This document shows positions 42,820 through 50,826 of a DNA stretch of 64,000 nucleotides, one piece after another. A program made the translations under genes and the position numbers. Under the pieces are notes generated by a model. The model made no database searches and was not told the origin of the DNA. It worked only from the letters and a program-made list of their open reading frames with translations. Positions within the stretch are counted from its first letter, which is position 1, and the number at the start of each line of letters is the position of its first letter. Source of the DNA: Bacteroidales bacterium (GTDB lineage: Bacteria; Bacteroidota; Bacteroidia; Bacteroidales; Muribaculaceae); NCBI GenBank assembly GCA_004557565.1, contig SFGS01000003.1:6984-70983 (forward strand). Reading direction: 5' to 3'.

Positions 42820-45588
42820 TTAGTGGGCTTCGAGCCAGTTGGGGGCGGAGGCGTAGGAGGCGGTGAGGCGGACGTTGCCGTGGTAGGCGTTTTCCATTTC
42901 CTCCACCACTATCTTTTGCACCTTCTCCAGTTCGGCGGGCAGCACGTCGAAGTTCAATTCATCGTGCACCTGTAGAATCATCTTCGATTTGATGCCTTCC
43001 TGCTCAAAACGGCGGTCGATGGCAATCATCGCAATCTTTATCACATCGGCGGCGGTGCCTTGGATTGGAGCGTTCACGGCGTTGCGTTCGCTGAACTGGC
43101 GCACCACGGCGTTGCGTGAATTGATTTCGGGCAACATACGGCGGCGGCCATACAGTGTGGTGACATAGCCCTTTTCCTTCGCATGCGCCACACTGCGATC
43201 GATATACGCCTTCACACTTGGGAATGTGGCGAAATAGCCGTCGATGAGTTGCTTCGACTCGGCGCGTGGAATGTTGAGGCGTTCCGACAATCCGAACGAC
43301 GAAATGCCGTAAAGAATACCGTAGTTGGCGGTTTTCGCCTTTCGGCGCTCATCGGCAGTGACCTCTTCAAGAGGCTTATGGTAAATTTTCGCCGCCGTGA
43401 TGGCGTGAATATCGTGGCCGTGACGGAAAGCATCGAGCATGATTTCGTCGTGGCTGAAATCCGCCACCAGGCGAAGTTCGATTTGCGAATAGTCGGCGCT
43501 GAAGAACACATTGCCCTCTGCAGGGATAAATGCCTTGCGGATTTCGCGGCCCATATCATCGCGCACCGGGATGTTTTGCAAATTCGGATTGGTCGACGAC
43601 AGACGGCCTGTGGCGGTCACGGTTTGGTTGTAAGTGGTGTGAATGCGCCCTGTGCGATGATTGATTAGCTGTGGCAATGCCTTCACATAGGTGGAGAGCA
43701 TCTTGCGTATGCCACGCAGTTCCAAAATCTTATCCACCAGAGGGTGACGGTTGCGCAACTTCACCAGCACCTCCTCGGTGGTGGAGTATTGCCCAGTTTT
43801 GGTCTTTTTCGCCTTGTCGTCGAGGTGCAGACGGTCGAACAGCACTTCGCCCACCTGTGCTGGCGATGCGGTGTTGAAATGCACTCCGGCAGCCTCGAAG
43901 CACTCTTGCTCCAGTTTTTCCATCTTGGCGGTCAGCACCTCGCCATATTCGTTGAGTGCCTTCACATCGATGCGCGCGCCTGCCATTTCCATCTTGGCAA
44001 GCACCTTCACCAGCGGCAACTCAATGTCGGTGAGCAGGTGCGTCATATCGTTTTCCTCCAGTAGGCGCTTCTCCACATCGGGCAAGGCGAGGATAATGTC
44101 GGCTTGCTCACATGCCACAGGAGTGAGTCTTTCTGGATTCACCTCAAATATCTTTTTCTGCCCACGGCCTTTCGGACCGAGGTACGATTCGGGGGCAATC
44201 ACCTCGTAGTCGAGCAATTCCTGCGCCACCTGCGCAATGCTGTGCCCACGTTCTGGCTGAAGCAGATAGTGCGCCACCGAGGTGTCGAAATATGGAGCGG
44301 TGAAATTCACGCCTTTCTCGTGGAGCATCACCATGTCGCGCTTCACATCGTTGGAGCAGATGGTCACGTCGCTTTCGTAGAGCGGCTTCACCGAGTCTGT
44401 CATCATGCCGAATCCGTCCATTGCCAAATATGCGCCCTTATGGGGCTGGGGGCAGATGGCGAAGCCGAGGATATTGGCATTCATCGCCTCGTCGCCCACC
44501 GACACGATATGCACAGCCACGCGCTCCTTGTCGAGCAGCGATTGCACATAGGCGGCAGCCTCGTCGAAGTCGGCAATTAAGCGGAAGTCGCAGTCATAAC
44601 TTTTGATAGTCTTTGCCGTGGTTTGGGGTGCGACAGGTGCGGCATCGCCAAAGAGCGAACCTTGCATACCGCTTTCGGGCAATGGCTGCACCGTGCCTTC
44701 AAGTCCCACATTCGCCTCGCCTTGGTCGATAATGCGCTTGGTGAGCGTGCGGAACTCCAGTTCGTTGAACACCTGGCGCAGTGCCACAAAATCCACGGGC
44801 ACACGCTTCAGTGCATCCTCGTCCCAGTCGAGTGGCACATCGGTCTTGATGGTGGCAAGGTGCTTCGACAGCCTGATTTGCTCGGCATTATTTTCCACCT
44901 TCGCCTTCAATGCGCCTTTCAGTTCATCGGTGTGGTTCAACAGATTTTCAATGGAGCCGAACTGCTGAATGAGTTTTTCCGCCGTTTTCGGACCCACGCC
45001 GGGGCAGCCGGGAATGTTGTCGGCAGAGTCGCCCATCAGTCCGAGCAGGTCAATCACCTGAATAGGGTCGGTCAAACCATACTTCTCCTTCACCTCTTCC
45101 ACGCCCATGATTTCATTTTTACCGGGATTGTAGATTTTCGTGCAGTCGTTCACCAGTTGCCCAAAATCCTTGTCACCCGTCACCATATAGGTTTCGAAAC
45201 CGTGTTGGCAGGCGATTTTTGAGAGTGAGCCAATCACATCGTCGGCCTCGTAGCCCTCTTTCACAAACACCGGAATGCGATACGCCTCCAGTATGCGCTT
45301 GATATACGGCACCGCCACCCTGATGCCCTCAGGCGTCTCGTCGCGGTTGGCTTTATACAGCTCATATTCCTCGTGGCGAAAGGTCTTTCCGCCTGGGTCG
45401 AAGCACACGGCTATGTGGGTGGGCGTTTCGCGCTTTAAAAGGTCTTGCAGAATGTTCACAAAACCGAACACCGCCGAGGTGTCGATGCCTCCGCTCGAAA
45501 AGCGTGGATTGCGCATAAGCGCATAATATGCTCTGAAAATCAACGCGTATGCGTCGAGAACGAAAAGTCGTTTTTTGTCGCTCATCAT
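42820..45588 (-). CDS. polA: DNA polymerase I
   Basis: Replication and repair polymerase, 922 residues. The N-terminal 5'-3' nuclease domain has LDAYALIFRAYYAL, the acidic VTGDKDFGQLV and GLMGDSADNIPG blocks. The central 3'-5' exonuclease region (about 325-510) is degenerate: the usual DxE of exo motif I is replaced in RVAVHIVSVGDEAM, though a SNDVKRDMVML segment remains. The polymerase domain is complete: motif A SADYSQIELRLVADFS, motif B RRKAKTANYGILYGISSFG, motif C LQVHDELNFDV. Proofreading is therefore probably absent. Start could be Met1 or Met2. Confidence 0.97.
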   Translation of the reverse strand: MMSDKKRLFVLDAYALIFRAYYALMRNPRFSSGGIDTSAVFGFVNILQDLLKRETPTHIAVCFDPGGKTFRHEEYELYKANRDETPEGIRVAVPYIKRILEAYRIPVFVKEGYEADDVIGSLSKIACQHGFETYMVTGDKDFGQLVNDCTKIYNPGKNEIMGVEEVKEKYGLTDPIQVIDLLGLMGDSADNIPGCPGVGPKTAEKLIQQFGSIENLLNHTDELKGALKAKVENNAEQIRLSKHLATIKTDVPLDWDEDALKRVPVDFVALRQVFNELEFRTLTKRIIDQGEANVGLEGTVQPLPESGMQGSLFGDAAPVAPQTTAKTIKSYDCDFRLIADFDEAAAYVQSLLDKERVAVHIVSVGDEAMNANILGFAICPQPHKGAYLAMDGFGMMTDSVKPLYESDVTICSNDVKRDMVMLHEKGVNFTAPYFDTSVAHYLLQPERGHSIAQVAQELLDYEVIAPESYLGPKGRGQKKIFEVNPERLTPVACEQADIILALPDVEKRLLEENDMTHLLTDIELPLVKVLAKMEMAGARIDVKALNEYGEVLTAKMEKLEQECFEAAGVHFNTASPAQVGEVLFDRLHLDDKAKKTKTGQYSTTEEVLVKLRNRHPLVDKILELRGIRKMLSTYVKALPQLINHRTGRIHTTYNQTVTATGRLSSTNPNLQNIPVRDDMGREIRKAFIPAEGNVFFSADYSQIELRLVADFSHDEIMLDAFRHGHDIHAITAAKIYHKPLEEVTADERRKAKTANYGILYGISSFGLSERLNIPRAESKQLIDGYFATFPSVKAYIDRSVAHAKEKGYVTTLYGRRRMLPEINSRNAVVRQFSERNAVNAPIQGTAADVIKIAMIAIDRRFEQEGIKSKMILQVHDELNFDVLPAELEKVQKIVVEEMENAYHGNVRLTASYASAPNWLEAH

Positions 45589-45770
45589 TAAAATCGTTGT
45601 TTATTGCCAGTTGTAATGTCAAAATGCCGAAAACTTACGGCTTGATAAAATTACTCCTTTTTCCCCGATTATTGAAATTTTAGCCCATAAATCGCTCCGC
45701 ATTTTTGCCCCACACCAAGAAATTTTGCAACTATTAACCGCAAAAATCCCCACATAATCAGAATTATTCG

Positions 45771-45778
45771 TACTTTTG
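45771..45778 (+). promoter_or_regulatory. Promoter element of the polyprenyl synthase gene
   Basis: TACTTTTG ends 7 bases before the ATG at 45786, so the messenger is predicted to be leaderless or nearly so. Confidence 0.6.
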
Positions 45779-45785
45779 CACTCAA

Positions 45786-46760
45786 ATGGTAAAACTCGAC
45801 CAAATACAAGAAACGATTAAGCCAGAATTGGCGAAGCTCAACGCAATCATTGCCGACACTCTAAAAAGTCCAAGTGCGCTCACTAATCACATAGTTACTG
45901 ATTATCTTCGCACTAAGGGTAAGCAAATACGCCCAGTGCTGGTGCTGCTGAGCGCAAAACTTTTTAATGGTATCAACGAGCGTGTGCTCAACGCCGGTGC
46001 CGCCATCGAACTCCTGCACAACGCTTCGCTCATTCACGACGATGTGATTGACCAAAGCATGTCGCGCCGTGGGCTGCCTACAGTGAACAGCGTGTGGGAC
46101 AACCACGTGGCTGTGCTCGTGGGCGACTTCTTCGTGAGTGGTGCGCTGTCGTGCGCTGTGCGTGCTGGCGATATCCGTGTGCTCAACTCGCTCTCTACGA
46201 TGGGTGCTGATTTGGCGATGGGAGAAATTGACCAAATCGACAACGCCCGTAGCCGTGAAATCACCGAGGAGGTGTACATGACCATCATCAGCCGCAAAAC
46301 GGCATCGCTCTTCACCAGTTGCGTGGAAGTGGGTGGCATCACCGCGGGAGCCGACGAGGAATCACTCAAGAAGTTGAAACGCTTTGCGGAACTTTTAGGT
46401 CAATGTTTCCAAATCAAGGACGACACCTTCGACTATTTCCACGACCCAGTAGTAGGAAAGCCCACAGGCAACGATTTGCGCGAGGGAAAAATCACCTTAC
46501 CGCTCATCTACGCCCTTGGCAGAAAGGAATTGCCGGAGTGCGAGGAAATGAACAAGTTGGCGCACAAGCAAGAACTCAACGACGAGGAAATCAACCAACT
46601 GGTGGAGTTTGCCAAAACTGCTGGTGGCATCGACTACGCATTCCGCACCATGGAACGCCTGCGCCAAGAAGCTGAGGCTCTGCTCGCCGACTTTCCTGCA
46701 AGTGAAACAGTGGACGCCTTCAAATCCATCTTCAGCTACATCATCACCCGCAACAAATAA
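45786..46760 (+). CDS. Polyprenyl diphosphate synthase
   Basis: All-trans polyprenyl diphosphate synthase, 324 residues, probably makes the menaquinone side chain. GKQIRPVLVLLSAKLF leads to the first aspartate-rich motif LIHDDVIDQSMSRRG (about 80-94); the second is QIKDDTFDYF (about 209-218), and KPTGNDLREGKITLPLIYAL follows. The chain length cannot be read directly, although octaprenyl-type enzymes have this overall pattern. A terminator follows the stop by 20 bases. Confidence 0.94.
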   Translation: MVKLDQIQETIKPELAKLNAIIADTLKSPSALTNHIVTDYLRTKGKQIRPVLVLLSAKLFNGINERVLNAGAAIELLHNASLIHDDVIDQSMSRRGLPTVNSVWDNHVAVLVGDFFVSGALSCAVRAGDIRVLNSLSTMGADLAMGEIDQIDNARSREITEEVYMTIISRKTASLFTSCVEVGGITAGADEESLKKLKRFAELLGQCFQIKDDTFDYFHDPVVGKPTGNDLREGKITLPLIYALGRKELPECEEMNKLAHKQELNDEEINQLVEFAKTAGGIDYAFRTMERLRQEAEALLADFPASETVDAFKSIFSYIITRNK

Positions 46761-46780
46761 AATTCCCCACATATCAAACA

Positions 46781-46814
46781 GAAAAACGCCCAAAATCTGG
46801 GCGTTTTCTTTTTT
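46781..46814 (+). terminator. Intrinsic terminator of the polyprenyl synthase gene
   Basis: AAAACGCCCA and TGGGCGTTTT form a 10-bp stem around five bases, followed by CTTTTTT. A stutter of TCGAATCATTCGAATCTTCG lies just after it (about 46830-46870). Confidence 0.92.
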
Positions 46815-46901
46815 CCGGATTTTCAAAATCTCGAATCATTCGAATCTTCGAATTTTCGAAATCTCGATTTATCTAATTTCTAACTTCTAACCTCTGCGTC
46901 C

Positions 46902-47801
46902 TCATCTTCTTCCTTGTTGCTTCAGGTATTCGATGAGCAAGGCGGGGCGGTCGGTTTGCAGGAATTGGGCATAGTGACTGAGTGCCCAGCCCCATGCGCC
47001 GTCGGGGTCGCCATCAATCACTGCACGGTCGTCGTCGTGTCCGCCGTTGAGCGACGGCCACAGCGTATTGATCCACACCTTCACGCCAGCGTCGTCAATC
47101 TTCTTCAGCAATCGCTCCACAGTGGGTGTAACCGTCTTGAAACAGCACTCCACAGCCACCGGACGAATAGCCAAAAACTCGTCAAGCACCTGCTCCGCAC
47201 TGTCCACATCGAGGTGAACAATCGGCATAAATATCGACTTTTGAATCACATCGCCTTTCTCCTTCTGAATCTTCTGCAATCTGCCTTTCGCCTTAATCAC
47301 GATTTGGTCAACCATATCCAGGCGACGGGCTGCGGCATACACCTCATCGAAATAGTCGTAACCCTTATCCACATTTATCAGCACCTTGCCCTTCAGAGCG
47401 GCAAACACCTCCTCCATGGTAGGCACCTGCACGGTGGTCACACGCCCCATGCCATTGCGCAAACGCAGTTGCTTGATTTCCGCCAGCGTGAGATTCTTAA
47501 CTTCACCCTTTCCGTTGGTGGTGCGGTCCACCTTCTTATCGTGCATCAGCACCAAGTGGCCGTCTTTCGTCATGTGCAAGTCGATTTCCACCATATCCAC
47601 ACCCATTGCCACGCAATTCAGCATCGCAGGAATGGAATTTTCGGGAGCGTTACGCCAGTCGCCACGATGCGACACCACCAGCACACGCTGCGCCTTCGGA
47701 TTGGTAAGCGCATCCAAAGCCAACCCCAACTCACCATCAGCCCAAGCCAAATTCACACACACCACCGCCAAAAGCAGCCCAATCAAAATCCTTTTCATCA
47801 T
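46902..47801 (-). CDS. Glycerophosphodiester phosphodiesterase, exported
   Basis: GDPD-family enzyme, 299 residues, cleaves glycerophosphodiesters to glycerol 3-phosphate and alcohol. After a signal peptide (KRILIGLLLAVVCVNLAWA) come the catalytic blocks VVSHRGDWRNAPENSIPA (His/Arg), VDMVEIDLHMTKDG (EID metal ligands) and LVLMHDKKVDRTTNGKG. The location should be periplasmic. Start is placed at 47801, where an ATG-ATG pair precedes the signal peptide; an ATG 13 codons upstream lacks support. Convergent with the polyprenyl synthase gene. Confidence 0.92.
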   Translation of the reverse strand: MMKRILIGLLLAVVCVNLAWADGELGLALDALTNPKAQRVLVVSHRGDWRNAPENSIPAMLNCVAMGVDMVEIDLHMTKDGHLVLMHDKKVDRTTNGKGEVKNLTLAEIKQLRLRNGMGRVTTVQVPTMEEVFAALKGKVLINVDKGYDYFDEVYAAARRLDMVDQIVIKAKGRLQKIQKEKGDVIQKSIFMPIVHLDVDSAEQVLDEFLAIRPVAVECCFKTVTPTVERLLKKIDDAGVKVWINTLWPSLNGGHDDDRAVIDGDPDGAWGWALSHYAQFLQTDRPALLIEYLKQQGRR

Positions 47802-47978
47802 CAAAAAAATTACATTTATCAATAAACCCAAATCGCCCATCAGTCCTAATGACCGATTTGGAATAAAAAAATCACCACAAATATACCAATTCCCCCCACC
47901 ATCCCCAAAAAAACAGAGACAAAATCAAATTTATAAAAGTTTATGACTGAATATCGTGGATATTCAGTGCGAAATCAG

Positions 47979-47986
47979 TAAATTTG
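47979..47986 (+). promoter_or_regulatory. Promoter element of the DNA methyltransferase gene
   Basis: TAAATTTG ends 7 bases before the ATG at 47994, again predicting a leaderless transcript. Confidence 0.6.
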
Positions 47987-47993
47987 CGAATTA

Positions 47994-49253
47994 ATGAAGA
48001 CTATATCCAACATCATATTAGACAAAAGTATAAAGGAAACGCTATTCCTCAAAACGGCTAAAGATTCCGATGGCAATCATATAACGCTATCGGAACAAAT
48101 GGCATATTTAACCCATTTTATCCAAAACCACAAGATTTCGCACAAACTTAGTTACTCACAAAAAGCATTGGAAATCATTGAGGAAGTGAGTGAGTATTTA
48201 AATGCAACAGACGAAGGAAACGATATTGTAAGCGAACCAGCAGTTGACTACTCGTATAGTTTGTTCAGCGACATAGTACACCCCAGATTTCCATCTGTAG
48301 CAAATCCCAAATTCACTTTTATCGATTTGTTTGCTGGTATTGGTGGTTTCAGAATTGCGCTTCAAAGTTTGGGCGGAAAATGTGTTTTTTCTTCAGAATG
48401 GGACGCAAATGCCCAAAAAACCTATTTCTACAACTTTGGAGAAATCCCATATGGTGATATCACAAAGGAATCCATAAAAAACTGTATTCCAGACGGATTT
48501 GATGTGCTGTGCGCAGGATTTCCTTGCCAGGCTTTTTCTATTGCTGGTTACAGAAAGGGGTTTGAAGACACAAGAGGAACGCTTTTTTTTGATGTAGCTG
48601 AAATCATAAAAAGAAAGCGCCCTAAGGCTGTTTTCCTTGAGAATGTAAAGAATCTTTACACTCACGATAATGGCAAAACATTTGCCGTTATCAAAGCCAC
48701 ATTGGAAGAACTGGGGTATGTGGTATATCACAAAGTGATGAACTCGATGGAATATGCAAATGTTCCACAGAATCGCGAGCGAATTTTCATCGTTTGCTTT
48801 GACCCAAACCAAGTAAAGAATCATCATCAGTTCTCATTCCCTGAAAGAACGGAATTGACCCATACTATTCATGATTGCATAGACCCGGAAATCAACGACA
48901 AAGCACTATTTTACGGAGCAAAATTCATCCATTATGAAGAATTGAAACGTGATATGGTCTCAATGGACACCATTTATCAATGGAGAAGGCAATATGTGCG
49001 TGAAAACAAAAGTAACGTATGCCCAACCCTTACAGCCAACATGGGTACAGGTGGGCATAATGTGCCTTTGATTTTAACTAAATATGGCATTCGAAAACTA
49101 TCGCCTAAAGAGTGCATCAATTTCCAAGGCTACCCAAAAGAATATCAATTCCCTACAAGTATAGCCAATTCTGCAAAATATAAGCAAGCAGGAAATTCTG
49201 TTGTAGTACCTCTAATAACAAAAGTATGCCAGAACATAATATCCATCATTTAG
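47994..49253 (+). CDS. DNA (cytosine-5-)-methyltransferase of a type II R-M system
   Basis: C5-cytosine methyltransferase, 419 residues, that protects host DNA. A helical extension of about 105 residues precedes motif I FIDLFAGIGGFRIAL (about 109-123). Motif IV GFPCQAFSIAGYRKGF holds the catalytic cysteine; motif VI is FLENVKNL, motif VIII QNRERIFIV, motif X QAGNSVVVPL. The target sequence cannot be read from the protein. The gene overlaps the downstream endonuclease gene by 28 bases. Base composition is visibly richer in A and T than the flanking housekeeping genes, which suggests transfer. Confidence 0.96.
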   Translation: MKTISNIILDKSIKETLFLKTAKDSDGNHITLSEQMAYLTHFIQNHKISHKLSYSQKALEIIEEVSEYLNATDEGNDIVSEPAVDYSYSLFSDIVHPRFPSVANPKFTFIDLFAGIGGFRIALQSLGGKCVFSSEWDANAQKTYFYNFGEIPYGDITKESIKNCIPDGFDVLCAGFPCQAFSIAGYRKGFEDTRGTLFFDVAEIIKRKRPKAVFLENVKNLYTHDNGKTFAVIKATLEELGYVVYHKVMNSMEYANVPQNRERIFIVCFDPNQVKNHHQFSFPERTELTHTIHDCIDPEINDKALFYGAKFIHYEELKRDMVSMDTIYQWRRQYVRENKSNVCPTLTANMGTGGHNVPLILTKYGIRKLSPKECINFQGYPKEYQFPTSIANSAKYKQAGNSVVVPLITKVCQNIISII

Positions 49254-50416
49254 CCTCTTTCTTAGAGAACTGGACTAAAAACGACAAGTATTTTGAGATG
49301 CTGAGGTTAATGGCTCAGCTTAGTCGTCTATTCTCTGAAAGCAAAACTCCATACTTGGATTACAGACTAACTGAGAACTTGTTTTGCCGATACTTCAAAG
49401 CCCTTAACGATGCACGCTCCTGCACTGCATACGATGCACGAATCGGAAGTGTGGGCATAGGTATAAAAACATTTATACTCAATGGAAGCGACCAATCTAC
49501 GGAAAAGATCGCCGAATTCAATAAGTTAAAAAAAGAACTTGACGGCTTGACGAAGATGGATTTGGCAAAAAAGATTGCACAATTTCGCAACGAGCGTATG
49601 CAATTTGCCAACAATCAATACGGTGTGAGTGAGACTCAATACCATATTGTGGGCAGAAAAGAAGGACTTTTGAGGGTTTTTAATACGCCATACGAAGAAG
49701 TGGATATTGACCACTTGCATTTAGAATCTGACACTGCCACTTCATGCCGTTTCAATGACGAAAAAAACGAGTACACCTTCAATAAAAGCAAAAGTGTACT
49801 GATGAAGCGTTTCACAGTTCCACACGTGCACTTTGATGTGGAAGTGGAAATCTTTGACGAGCCACTTATGCTACTCGAACAGTTTTTCAACAACCAAAAG
49901 CAAGGCATATCATTGGCGAAGAAAATGGAAAAAGGGCAAGACTTTGTTATGTTGCCACTTTACTCATACACAAAAGCCAAAGGAAAATATGTTGCAGAAA
50001 AATCAGGGCTTAACCAATTTAACGCAGGTGGTAGAAGAAGAAATCCTTTAGAAGTGTATATTCCAATACCAAAGGATGTCCATAATCACTATCCCAATTT
50101 TTTCCCGAAAAGAGATGAACCATTTTCACTATTATTGCCAAATGGAGAGCATTTATCTGCAAAAATATGCCAAGATGGAGGAAAAGCCCTCATGTCGAAT
50201 CCAAATTTAGCATTAGGACAGTGGATTCTCCGTGATGTGCTCAAAAAGAAAGAAGGTGAACTTGTGACTATAGATGACCTTAATCGTTTGGGGTTTGATA
50301 GCGTGTGTGTGGAAAAACTACACAAAAAGACTCCAGATGGTTTAGAGATTTTTAAAATCTATTTTGCTGATTCGGAAATGAATTACGAATCCTTCATCGA
50401 AAACAATCGCTTTTAA
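49226..50416 (+). CDS. Type II restriction endonuclease with B3-like DNA-binding domain
   Basis: Probable restriction enzyme partner of the methyltransferase, 396 residues. The C-terminal part (about 270-385), with VYIPIPKDVHNHYPNFFP, FSLLLPNGEHLSAKICQ, GGKALMSNPNLALGQWILR and the final VCVEKL, resembles the B3-like DNA recognition domain of enzymes such as BfiI and NgoAVII. The N-terminal part is not a PLD nuclease by eye; instead AYDARIGSVGIGIKTF suggests a PD-(D/E)XK-type site with D...IK. Function is inferred from position and domain pattern. Low GC like its partner. Confidence 0.8.
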   Translation: MPEHNIHHLASFLENWTKNDKYFEMLRLMAQLSRLFSESKTPYLDYRLTENLFCRYFKALNDARSCTAYDARIGSVGIGIKTFILNGSDQSTEKIAEFNKLKKELDGLTKMDLAKKIAQFRNERMQFANNQYGVSETQYHIVGRKEGLLRVFNTPYEEVDIDHLHLESDTATSCRFNDEKNEYTFNKSKSVLMKRFTVPHVHFDVEVEIFDEPLMLLEQFFNNQKQGISLAKKMEKGQDFVMLPLYSYTKAKGKYVAEKSGLNQFNAGGRRRNPLEVYIPIPKDVHNHYPNFFPKRDEPFSLLLPNGEHLSAKICQDGGKALMSNPNLALGQWILRDVLKKKEGELVTIDDLNRLGFDSVCVEKLHKKTPDGLEIFKIYFADSEMNYESFIENNRF

Positions 50417-50491
50417 CCACAAACGAACCAATTCTTCCACCTCCCCCCAAAAAATAAATTTCCTATCCACTTGTTGATGCTGCGGTATGGG

Positions 50492-50572
50492 GAATTTGTG
50501 GAGTGTAAATAAAAGTGTGGTGAATTTTGCTGGATTTGTGAAGTGTAAATAAAATTTGAGTAGAAATTGCTG
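50492..50572. repeat. Two tandem copies of a 41-bp unit
   Basis: Units start at 50492 and 50533. Both read G(A)ATTTGTG[G/A]AGTGTAAATAAAA and end in TTGCTG. They lie between the restriction gene and topA. The remaining bases to 50826 hold G-rich runs (about 50635-50672) and the topA promoter. Confidence 0.85.
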
Positions 50573-50756
50573 GAATTTTATTTATAAGTGATAAAATGCA
50601 CATGTGGTTTTTCAATAGCGGAATTTTTTTTGTGGGGGGATTTGTGGGGTGAAGAGGGGGGTGGTGGGGGTGGAAAATGCACTTGCTGTTGGACTCTACA
50701 GGGGTGAAAAAAATAAAAAAAACACACATTATTATAGTAAGTTGGCTTTTTTTGCC

Positions 50757-50764
50757 TAATTTTG
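50757..50764 (+). promoter_or_regulatory. Promoter element of topA
   Basis: TAATTTTG lies 62 bases before the preferred start 50827, which supports that start over an in-frame ATG at 50677. Confidence 0.6.
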
Positions 50765-50826
50765 CACCCGAATTTCAGAATGAGCCTGCAATTTTGGGCT
50801 TGAATTTATTTAACAGTGGTTATAAT

